From Streptomyces sp. NBC_00569 (GTDB taxonomy: Bacteria; Actinomycetota; Actinomycetes; Streptomycetales; Streptomycetaceae): a stretch of DNA of 64,000 bases. Below, piece after piece: positions 43,043 to 52,647 of this stretch. Location: contig NZ_CP107783.1 of assembly GCF_036345255.1 (NCBI RefSeq), positions 9,045,001 through 9,109,000 on the forward strand. The letters run 5' to 3'. The notes beneath the pieces are model-generated. The model saw only the letters and a list, made by a program, of their open reading frames with translations, ran no database searches and was not told the origin of the DNA. A program made the translations under genes and the position numbers. Position 1 is the first letter of the stretch; every line of letters begins with the position of its first letter.

Positions 43043-44287
43043 ATGCCCGTCATGCCCCAGCTGATGCCCGAAGCGGGACCCCGGCGCGTCATCGCCGCAT
43101 CGAACTTCGCCAACACGGTCGGCAGCGGCCTCTATCTGACCGCCGGCGTCCTGTACTTCACCCAGGACGTCCGTCTCCCCGCGACGCAGGTGGGACTCGG
43201 ACTCGGTGTCGCCGGCTTCGCCTCGCTCGCCACGGGCATAGCCGCGGGCCACCTCGCGGACAGGCGCGGAGCGCGCGGCGTCTACGCGGCGACCATCCTC
43301 GTGCAGGCGCTGGCGACGGCAAGTTTCTCCCTGGTGGGCAGCTTCTGGCCGTTCGTCCTGGCCGTCTGTGCCGCGACCGGGGCGCAAGCGGCGGGACGGG
43401 CCGCGCGCAGCCCGCTCATCAGGCACTTCGGCGGGGACCGGCCGCAGGAGTACCGCGCCTACCTCCGGGCCGTCACCAACATCGGCATCTCCCTCGGCGC
43501 GCTGCTGGCGGGCTGGGCCCTCCAGGTGGGCACCCACACCGCGTACCAACTCCTGGTCATCGGCAACGCGATCGCCTTCGGCGCCTCCGCGGCCATCCTG
43601 CTCCTCCTGCCTCCGGTCGCTCCGGAACCCATGGCCGCCGGCCCCCGCTGGGTCGCGCTGCGGGACCGGCCCTACCTCCTCCTCACGGCGCTGGACGGCA
43701 TCATGGCGATCCAGTTCAAGGTGCTCACGGTGGCCATTCCGCTGTGGCTGGTCGTCGCCACGAGCGCACCGCGCTGGCTCATCTCGGGCACGATGCTCGT
43801 CAACACCGTCATCGTCATCGCCCTTCAGGTACGGGCCAGTCGCGCCATCGACTCCCCGGCGGCGGGTGGTGGCGCGTACCGGCGGGCAGGCGTGGTCTTC
43901 CTCGTCTCCTGTTCGCTGATCTCGCTGTCCGCGGGCGTCCCGGCATGGGCCGCCGTGACGCTCCTCATGGCCGCGGTGGTCGTCCACACGGTCGGCGAAC
44001 TGTGGCACTCCGCCGCGGGGTTCGAGGTGTCCTTCGCCCTCGCCCCCGAGCGGGCCACCGGCCAGTACCTCGGCGTGTTCGGTCTGGGCGCGGGCCTGGC
44101 GGACGCGCTCGGCCCCAGCCTGCTGATCGCGCTGTGCATCACGTGGGGCCGGCCCGGCTGGTACGTCGTCGGCGCCCTGTTCACCGTCACCGGACTGGCG
44201 GCCCCCTTGGCCGTGCGCTGGGCTCAACGGCCCGTGTCCGCACGGGAGATGCCCCTCCAAGTGGGGCGGCCCGTTTCGCGGGTCTGA
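43043..44287 (+). CDS. MFS transporter
   Basis: A 414-residue protein with about 12 membrane segments and the motif A loop GHLADRRGARGVYA. It belongs to the same subfamily as the MFS protein at 45815: both have SNxxxxxGxGxYxxxxxLYFT at the N-terminus and the LADRRG/IADRRG loop, so they are paralogues. Probably a drug or metabolite exporter. Its stop overlaps the first unit of a 25-bp tandem repeat. Confidence 0.87.
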   Translation: MPVMPQLMPEAGPRRVIAASNFANTVGSGLYLTAGVLYFTQDVRLPATQVGLGLGVAGFASLATGIAAGHLADRRGARGVYAATILVQALATASFSLVGSFWPFVLAVCAATGAQAAGRAARSPLIRHFGGDRPQEYRAYLRAVTNIGISLGALLAGWALQVGTHTAYQLLVIGNAIAFGASAAILLLLPPVAPEPMAAGPRWVALRDRPYLLLTALDGIMAIQFKVLTVAIPLWLVVATSAPRWLISGTMLVNTVIVIALQVRASRAIDSPAAGGGAYRRAGVVFLVSCSLISLSAGVPAWAAVTLLMAAVVVHTVGELWHSAAGFEVSFALAPERATGQYLGVFGLGAGLADALGPSLLIALCITWGRPGWYVVGALFTVTGLAAPLAVRWAQRPVSAREMPLQVGRPVSRV

Positions 44288-44331
44288 AATGCGACCCGGT
44301 AATCCCGTCTGAAATGCGACGGGGTAATCCC
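44282..44331. repeat. Two tandem 25-bp repeats
   Basis: Two adjacent 25-bp units (44282-44306 and 44307-44331), each starting GTCTGAAATGCGAC and ending GGTAATCCC, differ only at CC versus GG in the middle. The first overlaps the MFS stop codon. They could be regulator sites for the XRE gene downstream. Confidence 0.85.
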
Positions 44332-44459
44332 GGCCGGCGGAGCGATCCCTCGAGCGGACGTCGGACCAGCCGGGTGAATCGAATGAGTTCCTTCCTGGGA
44401 CGGAAACATCCTGGGAGGAAACTCTCCCCCTCACCCGGCGCGCGGCCGGTGCGAGACTG

Positions 44460-45335
44460 ATGGTCATGACCCGCGACGCACACCGCAATGAACTGGGCGA
44501 GTTCCTCAAGGCCCGGCGCGCAGAGCTCAGCCCCCGCACGGTGGGGCTGCCCGAAAGCGGTGGGCCGCGGCGTGTGGCGGGACTGCGCAGGGAAGAGGTC
44601 GCGCAGCTGGCCTCGATCAGCACCGACTACTACACCCGCCTGGAGCAGGGGCGCATACAGGCGTCGGCGCCCGTCCTCGGCACGCTGGCGCGCGTCCTGC
44701 ACCTGGACGACGATCGGCACGACTGCCTCTTCGGGCTGGCGGGGAAGAGCCCCGGTCGGTCCTGGAAGCGCACGCGGCAGAAGGTCCAGCCGCAATTGCA
44801 GCGCCTTCTGGACGACCTGAATGCCACCCCGGCCATCGTGATGGGCCGGCGTATGGACGTTCTCGCGTGGAATTCGCTCGCTGCCGCACTGGTCACGGAT
44901 TTCGGCCGGATCCCGGAAAGGCAGCGCAATTACGTCCGGATCATTTTCACCGACCCGGCCATGAGGGCCTTGTACGCGGACTGGGAGACGGTCGCGCGTA
45001 CCAGCGTTGCCCAGCTGCGCATGGAAGCCGCCAAGTATCCCGACGATCCGCGGCTGACGGCTCTGGTCGGTGAACTGTCGGTGCAGGACGCGGACTTCCG
45101 CCGGTGGTGGGCCGCACACAACGTCGCCACGCTGCGGGTCGGGACCAAGGTGCTCCACCACCCCGTCGCCGGTGACCTCACGCTCGACCGGGACACCCTG
45201 ACCGCGAGCACCGACCCCGACCAGCAGCTCGTGGTCTGGACTGCCGAGGTCGGCACGCCCAGCCATGACGGGCTGCGCATTCTCGCGTCCTGGGCGGCGG
45301 ATCACCCGGAGGCGGCCTCGGCGACGGCACGCTGA
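44460..45335 (+). CDS. XRE-family regulator with MmyB-like C-terminal domain
   Basis: A 291-residue regulator. The N-terminal XRE helix-turn-helix ([27 protein letters not shown], about 40-67) is followed by a MmyB-like ligand-binding domain. The latter shows [39 protein letters not shown] and [13 protein letters not shown]. This family controls antibiotic-like and stress genes in actinobacteria. No clear ribosome binding site precedes ATG 44460 (or ATG 44466), so a leaderless message is possible. It may control the two flanking MFS paralogues. Confidence 0.87.
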   Translation: MVMTRDAHRNELGEFLKARRAELSPRTVGLPESGGPRRVAGLRREEVAQLASISTDYYTRLEQGRIQASAPVLGTLARVLHLDDDRHDCLFGLAGKSPGRSWKRTRQKVQPQLQRLLDDLNATPAIVMGRRMDVLAWNSLAAALVTDFGRIPERQRNYVRIIFTDPAMRALYADWETVARTSVAQLRMEAAKYPDDPRLTALVGELSVQDADFRRWWAAHNVATLRVGTKVLHHPVAGDLTLDRDTLTASTDPDQQLVVWTAEVGTPSHDGLRILASWAADHPEAASATAR

Positions 45336-45353
45336 CGGACGCCCGCCACCGGG

Positions 45354-45686
45354 TCAGTCCAGCACTCCGAGCACCCCGTCGGGGTGGCAGTGCGGACAGG
45401 GCGGCACCTGTTCCCACAGTGCGCGGCGCGCCTGGTCGTCCGTGACGCCTCGTGACCGTTTGCCCGCCATGTGGCAGCCGCCGACGTGCACGTACACAGG
45501 CGCGCGTCCGCCGAGCCCCATCTCGATCAGCCAGTCGGGGGCCGGCGGCCGGTCCCGTTCGCCGCGCTGCTTCTCGGCTTCCTGCCGCTCCGCCTCCGCG
45601 ATCTTGCGGCGCACCCTGTCCAGGGACAGCACGAGCCATGTCTCCAGCGTGCGGAGCCGTGGCAGGTCGGGCGGCAGTTCGGACAT
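45354..45686 (-). CDS. DUF6233 family protein
   Basis: A 110-residue protein of a family found almost only in streptomycetes. It shows the family features: [17 protein letters not shown] at the N-terminus, [25 protein letters not shown] and a C-terminal CPHCHPD. The Cys/His spacing suggests zinc binding. Function is unknown. It is convergent with the XRE gene. Confidence 0.85.
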   Translation of the reverse strand: MSELPPDLPRLRTLETWLVLSLDRVRRKIAEAERQEAEKQRGERDRPPAPDWLIEMGLGGRAPVYVHVGGCHMAGKRSRGVTDDQARRALWEQVPPCPHCHPDGVLGVLD

Positions 45687-45814
45687 GTGTTCGAGTCTAC
45701 GACGGTCGACTCTCCGACGGTTTCCGGCCAGGCGGTGCGCCCGTCAAATGGCCCAAGCGCAAGGCCATGAATTGCCCCACAAGGGTGGGCCGCTGTGCGC
45801 GTACCGTCCATGGC

Positions 45815-47044
45815 ATGCCGAACCTGCTGCCGCCCGCCGGCCCTCAACGCACCCTCGCCCTGGCCCAGTTGAGCAACTCGCTCGGCGACGGCGCCTACTA
45901 CGTCACCTCGGCGCTCTACTTCACTCACGTCGTCGGCCTCGCGCCCGCCAGGATCGGCCTCGGCCTCACCGTCGCCTGGGCGGTCGGCTCGGTCGTCGGG
46001 GTGCCGCTCGGCAGGATCGCGGACCGCCGGGGCCCGCGCGGAACGGCGGTGCTGCTCGCCCTCGCGACCGGCGCCGCGGTCGCCTCGTTCCTGGCCGTAC
46101 GCGATTTCTTCCCCTTCCTCGTGGCCGCCTGTCTCTACGCGAGCGCGCAGTCGGGACTCGCGGCCGCCCGTCAGGCGCTGCTCGCCGGTCTCGTGGCCAA
46201 GGAGGACCGCACGGGCGCGCTCGCCCATCTGCAGTCGACCCTCAACGCGGGTCTGGCGGTGGGCGCGGCGCTCGGCGGCCTCGCACTGTCCGCCGGGACG
46301 AGGTCGGCGTATCTCACGGTCTTCGCGATCGATGCCCTGAGTTTCGTCCTCTGTGCGCTCGTCCTGCTGCGGCTCCCGGCCGTCGCGCCGGCACCGGCCG
46401 TCCGGGGAGCGAAGCTCGAAGTGCTGAGGGACCGGCCCTACGCCGCCGTGACGCTCCTCAACACCGTCCTTCTCCTGCGGATGCCGCTGCTCAGCCTCGG
46501 GCTCCCGCTGTGGATCAACGAGCGCACCCACGCCCCCACATGGCTCGTCTCCGCGCTCTTCATCCTCAACACCGGCGCCGTGATGCTCTTCCAGGTCCGC
46601 ACGGCCCGCTCGGTCTCGGGCCTCTCCACGGCGGCCCGCGCCATCCGCCGGTCGGGCGTGCTCATGCTGCTGGCCTGCGGTGTCTTCGCCGCCTCGGCCG
46701 CCGGCTCGGTCTGGGCGGCGGCCGCCGCCCTGGTCGGCGGGTCGGTGCTCCTGGTCGCCGCCGAGATGCTCCAGTCGGCCGGATCCTGGCAGCTCGGCTT
46801 CGATCTCGCCCCGGCCGGACGCATCGGCGAGTACCAGGGCTTCTTCGGTACGGGCGTCACCGTCGCCCGCACGCTGGGCCCGTTGCTGCTCACCGCGCTG
46901 CTGCTGGGGATGGGCGCGACCGGATGGCTGCTGCTCGGCGGTCTGATCCTGGCGGCGTCGTACGCGCTGGGGCCGGTGGCGCGGTGGGCGGCGAAAACGC
47001 GCCAAGATCCGGCGCCGGTACCGATCACGGCCTCGACGGCGTGA
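45815..47044 (+). CDS. MFS transporter, paralogue of the one at 43043
   Basis: A 409-residue exporter-like protein with about 12 membrane segments and [14 protein letters not shown] as the motif A loop. Sequence order and C-terminal motifs ([20 protein letters not shown]) parallel those of the upstream MFS gene, indicating local duplication. ATG 45815 is the start that opens the conserved N-terminus; upstream frame is non-homologous. It may be leaderless. Confidence 0.88.
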   Translation: MPNLLPPAGPQRTLALAQLSNSLGDGAYYVTSALYFTHVVGLAPARIGLGLTVAWAVGSVVGVPLGRIADRRGPRGTAVLLALATGAAVASFLAVRDFFPFLVAACLYASAQSGLAAARQALLAGLVAKEDRTGALAHLQSTLNAGLAVGAALGGLALSAGTRSAYLTVFAIDALSFVLCALVLLRLPAVAPAPAVRGAKLEVLRDRPYAAVTLLNTVLLLRMPLLSLGLPLWINERTHAPTWLVSALFILNTGAVMLFQVRTARSVSGLSTAARAIRRSGVLMLLACGVFAASAAGSVWAAAAALVGGSVLLVAAEMLQSAGSWQLGFDLAPAGRIGEYQGFFGTGVTVARTLGPLLLTALLLGMGATGWLLLGGLILAASYALGPVARWAAKTRQDPAPVPITASTA

Positions 47045-47154
47045 CCTCGATGCCGCCCACGGGTAGGCCCACGTCGTCCGACGTGGCAAGCGTGACCGGC
47101 GCTCCGTCACCCCGCAGTCCCCCGAACAGTCTCCCGAAAGGAGACCGGCCCCTC

Positions 47155-47586
47155 ATGACCGAACTCGACTCGCCGATCCCGCGGTTCCACCTGGCCATGC
47201 CCGTGGACGACCTGGCCGCCGCCCGGCACTTCTACGGTGAGGTGCTCGGCCTTGAGCAGGGCCGCAGCGCCGACACATGGGTGGACTGGAATCTCCACGG
47301 CCACCAGTTCGTCACCCACCTCGCGCCCACCCGCGCCCAGCACGTCCACAACCCTGTCGACGGACACGACGTGCCCGTACCGCACTTCGGCCTGATCCTC
47401 GCGATCCCCGCGTTCCAGGAACTCGCCGAGCGGCTCCGCGCCGCGGACACGAAGTTCGTCATCGAGCCCTACGTCCGCTTCGCGGGCGAGCCCGGCGAAC
47501 AGTGGACGATGTTCCTGCTCGACCCGGCGGGCAACGCTCTGGAGTTCAAGGCGTTCGCCGACGACTCGCAGGTCTTCGCCACGTGA
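47155..47586 (+). CDS. VOC (glyoxalase-fold) protein
   Basis: A 143-residue single VOC domain: [23 protein letters not shown] at the N-terminus, [17 protein letters not shown] and the metal-ligand Glu in [12 protein letters not shown]. This looks closer to the dioxygenase/glyoxalase-like subfamily than the VOC proteins at 1083 and 15732. AAAGGAG precedes ATG 47155. It follows the MFS gene by 110 bp. Confidence 0.88.
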   Translation: MTELDSPIPRFHLAMPVDDLAAARHFYGEVLGLEQGRSADTWVDWNLHGHQFVTHLAPTRAQHVHNPVDGHDVPVPHFGLILAIPAFQELAERLRAADTKFVIEPYVRFAGEPGEQWTMFLLDPAGNALEFKAFADDSQVFAT

Positions 47587-47591
47587 GAGCG

Positions 47592-47867
47592 CTATGCGCC
47601 TGAGCCGTCACCCGCCTTCGCCTTCACCTCCGCCTCGACGTCGTTCCTGGCGAGGCCCTGGGCCTTGGCGTACTCGGTGACGGCCTCCTGGACATCGCGG
47701 GCCAGGTCGCGCCACGCCCGCCAGGCCGTCTCGTACGTCTGGGTCTGGGACTCGCTCCGAGGCTCGAGCCCGGGCGGTCCGTAGCCGTCCCGCAGTCGCA
47801 GGACCTCGTGATGTGCCGCGTTCGCGGCCTGCTGTCTCTCTACGAGTTCGTCGAAGGTGTGTGCCAC
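47592..47867 (-). CDS. Hypothetical protein, 91 residues
   Basis: A small, soluble, largely helical protein (HTFDELVERQQAANAAHHEVLRLRDGYGP; then YETAWRAWRDLARDVQEAVTEYA) with no recognisable motif. Composition and codon use look coding. It is convergent with the VOC gene 5 bp away. Confidence 0.65.
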   Translation of the reverse strand: MAHTFDELVERQQAANAAHHEVLRLRDGYGPPGLEPRSESQTQTYETAWRAWRDLARDVQEAVTEYAKAQGLARNDVEAEVKAKAGDGSGA

Positions 47868-47951
47868 GCAGCGGATCCTAGGTCGCCATGGAGGCGATCC
47901 CGGTCAGCGCTCGCGCGGGTGACACGAATGCCGGAGGGGTGTGAGCGAAAC

Positions 47952-47989
47952 GGGTCAGGGGCGGCGCCGTCCGGCGCCGCCCCTGACCC
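47952..47989. terminator. Very strong terminator after bL37
   Basis: A perfect 17-bp GC-rich stem (47952-47968 with 47973-47989) and a 4-base loop (GTCC), starting 15 bp past the bL37 stop on the minus strand. Confidence 0.85.
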
Positions 47990-48004
47990 ATCCGGCGAGG
48001 GCCC

Positions 48005-48082
48005 TCAGGACTGGGGGCGCTTGCCGTGGTTCGCGGCGTGCTTGCGGCGGGCCTTCTTCTTGCGGCGTCGCTTCGAGGACAT
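48005..48082 (-). CDS. Ribosomal protein bL37
   Basis: A 25-residue, extremely basic peptide (MSSKRRRKKKARR followed by KHAANHGKRPQS). It ends in the ANHGKRPxx signature of the actinobacterial large-subunit protein bL37 known from mycobacterial ribosome structures. The ribosome binding site GGGAGG lies 5 bases before the ATG at 48082, and a 17-bp terminator follows the stop, so this is a complete single-gene unit. It is below most gene-finder size limits. Confidence 0.85.
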   Translation of the reverse strand: MSSKRRRKKKARRKHAANHGKRPQS

Positions 48083-48295
48083 TGCTACCTCCCAGGTGTC
48101 GCTGTTCTTCGGTCCTGCCTGGATGAGCGGACCCACCCAGACGATCATCCGGCCGCCTACCCAAGGGCGCGACCGTTAATGACGTGGCCCATGCCACCAC
48201 TCCCGCCCCCGATCGGCCGGGCGGCGCGCCGCTGCGGCGATCCGGGCTGCGGGCGGCCCTCTTCCCCACCCGCGTACCCTAAGGTGTACACGAAT

Positions 48296-48325
48296 TTGCC
48301 TAAAGATATTAGGCAACTGCATAAT
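48296..48325 (+). promoter_or_regulatory. TetR promoter with overlapping operator
   Basis: Perfect 8-bp arms TTGCCTAA and TTAGGCAA around AGATA (48296-48316) overlap a promoter with -35 TTGCCT (48296-48301) and -10 CATAAT (48320-48325), 18-bp spacing. This is a self-repression layout for the TetR gene that follows. Confidence 0.75.
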
Positions 48326-48351
48326 CGCTATCGTTGATTGGGGTGAACGCA

Positions 48352-48921
48352 ATGGTGCGAGTGGGGCTGACCAGGGAACGCCTGATCCGGGCGGGCGCCG
48401 AGCTGGCCGACGAGGTCGGGTTCGACAAGGTGACCGTCTCGGCGCTCGCGAGACAGTTCGACGTCAAGGTCGCGAGCCTGTACTCGCACCTGAGGAACTC
48501 CCAGGAACTCAAGACCGGGATCGCGCTGCTCGCCCTGGAGGAACTCGCCGACCGGGGAGCGGCGGCGCTCGCCGGGCGTGCGGGCAAGGACGCCCTCGCC
48601 GCCTTCGCGAACGTCTACCGCGACTACGCCAGGGAACACCCCGGTCGCTACGCGGCGGCCCAGCTGCGGCTCGACCCGCAGACGGCGGCCGCCAGCGCCG
48701 GCGTCCGGCATGCGCAGATGACGCGCGCGATCCTGCGGGGATACGACCTCACCGAACCGGACCAGACCCACGCGGTCCGGCTCCTGGGCAGCGTCTTCCA
48801 CGGCTACGTGAGCCTGGAGATGCAGGGAGGGTTCAGCCACAGCGCACCCGACTCGCAGGAGAGCTGGTCGCGGATCCTCGACTCCCTCGACGCCACGCTG
48901 CGGAACTGGCCCACACCCTGA
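48352..48921 (+). CDS. TetR-family regulator (WHG-type C-terminal domain)
   Basis: A 189-residue TetR regulator. Its helix-turn-helix is VTVSALARQFDVKVASLYSHL (residues about 29-49), and the C-terminal domain has the LLGSVFHGYVSLEMQGGF pattern of the WHG group. ATG 48352 has GGGG 8 bases upstream; TTG 48334 and GTG 48343 are weaker choices. The operator/promoter just upstream indicates autorepression, and the SGNH hydrolase 91 bp downstream may be in the same unit. Confidence 0.88.
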   Translation: MVRVGLTRERLIRAGAELADEVGFDKVTVSALARQFDVKVASLYSHLRNSQELKTGIALLALEELADRGAAALAGRAGKDALAAFANVYRDYAREHPGRYAAAQLRLDPQTAAASAGVRHAQMTRAILRGYDLTEPDQTHAVRLLGSVFHGYVSLEMQGGFSHSAPDSQESWSRILDSLDATLRNWPTP

Positions 48922-49012
48922 CCGCGGCCCCGCGCCGACCGCGGACGCGTCGGCGACGGCGGAACGATTCCAGCCACTCAGGCATATTGATCAACAGGTT
49001 GAGGCAATGCAC

Positions 49013-50200
49013 ATGAACGACAACTGGACCACCACTCCCGTCACCGAGGACCTCGTGCGTGGCGCGTACGAGGTGGAGCGCACCGAGCGCGGCGTGCTCC
49101 CGCACCGGCTGCCCGCACGGGCCCGAGCACAGTGCCCCGACGCACAACTGGCCATGGCGGAGGCCCAGCCCTCCGGCGTACGGCTGGTGTTCCGTACCCG
49201 GGCCACCGTCATCGAGGTGGACGCGCTCCGCACCAAGATGGCCTTCAAGGGCGCTCCGTCCCGTCCCGACGGCGTGTACGACCTGCTGGTCGACGGCCGT
49301 CTGGCCGCGCAGGCCGGTGTCACCGGCGGCAACGTGCAGATGGTGGACATGACCACCGGCACCAGGGAGACCCGGCCCGGCCCCGTCGGTACCGTGCGGT
49401 TCACCGGGTTGCCGGACCGCATCAAGGACATCGAGATCTGGCTGCCGTACAACGAGATCACCGAGCTGGTCGTCCTGCGTACTGACGCCCCGGTCGAGTC
49501 CGCGCCGGACAGCGGGCGCAAGGTGTGGCTGCATCACGGCAGTTCGATCAGCCACGGTTCGGACGCCGCGAGCCCCAGCACGACCTGGCCGGCACTGGCC
49601 GCCTCCCTCGCCGGCGTGGAGCTGATGAACCTCGGTCTGGGCGGCAGTGCCCTGCTCGACCCGTTCACCGCGCGTGCCCTGCGGGACGCCCTCGCGGACC
49701 TGATCAGCGTCAAGATCGGCATCAACATCGTCAATGCCGACCTGATGCGCCTGCGCGCGTTCACTCCGGCGGTGCACGGCTTCCTCGACACGATCCGTGA
49801 GGGACACCCGACCGCACCGCTGCTCGTCGTGTCGCCGATCTACTGCGCCATCCACGAGGACACTCCGGGCCCCAGCGCCCCGGACTTCAGCAACCTCAGT
49901 GCGGGCAGGCTCCAGTTCACGGCCGTCGGTGACCCGGAGGAGCGGGCCGCGGGAAAGCTGACGCTCAACGTCATCCGGGACGAGCTGGCCCGCGTCGTGA
50001 AGCAGAGGGCCGCGGAGGATCCGCACCTGTACTACCTCGACGGCCGCGACCTCTACGGCGAGGCGGACTTCGCCGAGCTGCCGCTGCCCGACCAGCTTCA
50101 TCCGGACGCCGCCACCCACCGGCGCATGGGTGACCGCTTCAACACCCTGGCCTTCGGCGAGGACGGGCCGCTCGCCCTCCCGGCGGGCGACCGTCCCTGA
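49013..50200 (+). CDS. SGNH/GDSL-type hydrolase
   Basis: A cytoplasmic 395-residue protein without signal peptide. An N-terminal beta-rich domain (about 40-155) precedes a SGNH esterase domain: HHGSSISHGS with the catalytic Ser near residue 176, LGLGGSALLDP (Gly of the oxyanion hole) and LPDQLHPD with the catalytic Asp-His near 359-362. Probable carboxyl-esterase or deacetylase acting on a small molecule or glycan. ATG 49013 has GAGG at 8 bases; ATG 49007 is too close. Confidence 0.88.
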   Translation: MNDNWTTTPVTEDLVRGAYEVERTERGVLPHRLPARARAQCPDAQLAMAEAQPSGVRLVFRTRATVIEVDALRTKMAFKGAPSRPDGVYDLLVDGRLAAQAGVTGGNVQMVDMTTGTRETRPGPVGTVRFTGLPDRIKDIEIWLPYNEITELVVLRTDAPVESAPDSGRKVWLHHGSSISHGSDAASPSTTWPALAASLAGVELMNLGLGGSALLDPFTARALRDALADLISVKIGINIVNADLMRLRAFTPAVHGFLDTIREGHPTAPLLVVSPIYCAIHEDTPGPSAPDFSNLSAGRLQFTAVGDPEERAAGKLTLNVIRDELARVVKQRAAEDPHLYYLDGRDLYGEADFAELPLPDQLHPDAATHRRMGDRFNTLAFGEDGPLALPAGDRP

Positions 50201-50229
50201 GGCTCATCCCCGCCGACGGGGGAGTGGCA

Positions 50230-51558
50230 TCATCCCTGGCGTGCGGCGCCGAGCCTGCGTTCCGTCAGGCGCATCGCGACGCGTACCGCCGCGACCGCGC
50301 CGACGGACAGGGCGACGGCGAACCCCGTCATCGTCGCCTCGACGCTCGTGTGCCGGATGATCACGCTGAGCAGGATCGCCGGCAGTCCCATACCCAGGTA
50401 GGCGATCGTGAAGAAGACGGCGAGAACGCCCGCCCGTGACGCGGGCACCGCGAGGGCGCCGGCCCACCCGATGCCGCTCTTGAACAGCAGCCCGGCGCCC
50501 GCCCCGGCCACCGACACGGCGACCAGGAAGAGCGGCAGCGTGGGGAAGTAGAGAGACAGCGCGACCAGGCCGAGACCGAGCGGGAACACCACCGCGCCCG
50601 TCGCCGCGAGCCGGCGCGACGGCAGCGCCCCCAGGGCGAGCTGGCCGAGGGCCGAGGCGGCGAACATCAGCGTCGGGGCGAGGCCGCCCACGATGTGCGA
50701 GTCGATGCCCAGCTTCGTACGGATCACGATGGCGCCCAAGGCGCTGATGACGCCGAGCAGGGCGAACGCGAACGTGCCGAGGGCCGAGGCCGCGGCGAAG
50801 GCGGCTCCCGTTCCGTGGCGGAGCGCGAAGCGCGGCGGCCGGTCGTCGCCGGCTCCGGCGCGGGCCGTGCGGTCCACCGTCTCCGGCGTGGCCAGCACCA
50901 GGACCAGGCTGACCGACAGTGCGACCGCGAACGCGGCCTGAGTGGTCGTCAGCGGATGCGGTGCCCACTGCGCGATGAGCCCGGCCGTCAGCGGGCCGAG
51001 CGCGAGACCGCCGAGGTTGGCCGCGGCGGCCACCACACCGGGCACGGCGGAGCCGGGGCGGTCCGGGTGCTCCTGCTGGTACAGGTCATGCAGATACATG
51101 GTGGCCGTGGAGGCCATGAGGCCCACGCCGACGCCGTTGAGGAACCGGCCGACGAGCAGGCCGGGCAGCTCGGGCCACATCAGGTAGACCAGCGCGGCGA
51201 CGATCGCGACGGCCAGCGCAGGGACGACGATGCGGCGCCGCCCCAGCCGGTCCGAGAGGTGGCCGAGAGTGAGGAACCCGGCGGTGGCGCCGACGATCAT
51301 CATCGCGAACGCCACCGTGACGGTCGTCGTGCCGAACCCGTCACGGGCCTGGTACATCGGCCACAGCGGCGTGGGTTCCGTGCCGAACGCCATGAGAACG
51401 GTGAAGGCCACAGCCGCGAACCAGAAGCCGACACCATGGCCCACGGCCGGCCGTCGCCGGCGCCCCACAGGAGTGCCGTTCCCCGGCCGCCGAAGGGCGG
51501 CCGACGAAGGAGACGAGGCCACAGGCGGCGGGATGGGCGGGGCACTGGGAGCGGACAC
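50230..51558 (-). CDS. MFS transporter
   Basis: A 442-residue protein with a Pro/Ser-rich cytoplasmic N-terminus and about 12 membrane segments. It carries GHLSDRLGRRRIVV (motif A) and LVGRFLNGVGVGLMASTA (motif B region). Probably a drug or metabolite exporter. It is divergent from a LysR regulator 133 bp away and convergent with the SGNH hydrolase gene. Confidence 0.88.
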   Translation of the reverse strand: MSAPSAPPIPPPVASSPSSAALRRPGNGTPVGRRRRPAVGHGVGFWFAAVAFTVLMAFGTEPTPLWPMYQARDGFGTTTVTVAFAMMIVGATAGFLTLGHLSDRLGRRRIVVPALAVAIVAALVYLMWPELPGLLVGRFLNGVGVGLMASTATMYLHDLYQQEHPDRPGSAVPGVVAAAANLGGLALGPLTAGLIAQWAPHPLTTTQAAFAVALSVSLVLVLATPETVDRTARAGAGDDRPPRFALRHGTGAAFAAASALGTFAFALLGVISALGAIVIRTKLGIDSHIVGGLAPTLMFAASALGQLALGALPSRRLAATGAVVFPLGLGLVALSLYFPTLPLFLVAVSVAGAGAGLLFKSGIGWAGALAVPASRAGVLAVFFTIAYLGMGLPAILLSVIIRHTSVEATMTGFAVALSVGAVAAVRVAMRLTERRLGAARQG

Positions 51559-51659
51559 GAGCTTCCCCCTCTTTTGCTGACGGTCATCGGCGCCTTGCGC
51601 TGGTGCGCCGACGACCAGGGTGCGGTCCCAGGGGCATTACGTCCAACGATCTTCTTTGC

Positions 51660-51688
51660 TGGTCATCATCAGAAGCAGTGATGATGGA
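51660..51688. promoter_or_regulatory. LysR operator between MFS and LysR genes
   Basis: TCATCATC (51663-51670) and GATGATGG (51680-51687) form a near-perfect inverted repeat that ends 4 bp before the LysR start. This placement fits autorepression plus control of the divergent MFS gene. Confidence 0.6.
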
Positions 51689-51691
51689 CCC

Positions 51692-52585
51692 ATGGAACTG
51701 CGCCACCTCGAATACTTCGTCGCGGTCGCCGAGGAGCTGAGCTTCACCGGAGCGGCCCGGCGCCTGCACGTCGTGCAGTCCGGCGTCTCGGCCACCATCC
51801 GTGACCTGGAGCGCGAGGTGGGGGCCGCACTGTTCGACCGTTCCCCGCAGCGGGTCGAGCTGACGGGCGCGGGCGCGGCGCTGCTCCCCGAGGCGCTGGC
51901 CACTCTCGACGCCGCCCGGGGAGCGCTCGACGCCGTACGGGCCAGCCGGGGAGTCGTGCGCGGCACCCTGCACATCGGATACCTCACCGCGGTCCGGCTG
52001 CTGGACCTGCCCAGCCTGCTCGAGTCCTTCCACACCGAGCATCCGGACGTGGCGCTGCGCCTGCGAGTGTCACCGAGCGGGTCCGCGGGACTCGCCCGGA
52101 GCCTGCTCGCCGGGCGTCTCGACCTCGCGATCCTCTCCCTGCCCGGCGCCCCCGGGAAGCCTCCGGCGGGGCTGACGCTGCGGCAGGTGGCCTCGGTGCC
52201 GATGGTCCTGGTCGTCCCGGCGGGCCACCGTCTCGCGGCGCGCGACGCCGTCTGCCTGGCCGATCTCGCCGACGAGCAGTTCATCGACTTCCCCGTCGGC
52301 TACGGCAACCGGGATCTGATCGACCGGGCCTTCGCCACCACCGGCATCGAGCGCCGTGTCGCTCTCGAAGTGACCGACATCAGCGCGGCCTCCGCCTTCG
52401 TCCGCCATCGCCTGGGCATCGCTTTCCTGCCCGAGTTCGCGGCGCCGCCCGACGAGGCGGGAGTGCGCGTACTGAACCTGCTGGACGCACCGCTGCGCTT
52501 CGACCTCCATGTCGCCACGGCCTCCGCCCGCCGGCCGAGCGCGGCACTGGAAGCGCTGCTTCGACATGTGGAGCGGCTCCTGTAG
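51692..52585 (+). CDS. LysR-family regulator
   Basis: A 297-residue LysR protein: MELRHLEYFVAVAEELSFTGAARRLHVVQSGVSATIRDLE contains the helix-turn-helix, and the effector domain begins at about residue 90 (GTLHIGYLTAVRLLDLPSLL). Most likely it controls the divergent MFS exporter gene. ATG 51692 matches the conserved N-terminus; the frame open to 51620 is not homologous. Confidence 0.9.
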   Translation: MELRHLEYFVAVAEELSFTGAARRLHVVQSGVSATIRDLEREVGAALFDRSPQRVELTGAGAALLPEALATLDAARGALDAVRASRGVVRGTLHIGYLTAVRLLDLPSLLESFHTEHPDVALRLRVSPSGSAGLARSLLAGRLDLAILSLPGAPGKPPAGLTLRQVASVPMVLVVPAGHRLAARDAVCLADLADEQFIDFPVGYGNRDLIDRAFATTGIERRVALEVTDISAASAFVRHRLGIAFLPEFAAPPDEAGVRVLNLLDAPLRFDLHVATASARRPSAALEALLRHVERLL

Positions 52586-52647
52586 GCGACGGTGAGAGGG
52601 CCTGCGCCCTGTGATTAAGCTGAGCGCTCGCTGAGGGGGAGGGCGAT

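Larger units (their letters stand above)
47868..48351. other. Region holding bL37, its terminator and the TetR promoter
   Basis: This 484-bp region would look empty at usual size cut-offs. It contains the terminator at 47952-47989, the 78-bp bL37 gene (48005-48082) and the TetR operator and promoter (48296-48325). Nothing else is apparent. Confidence 0.6.
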
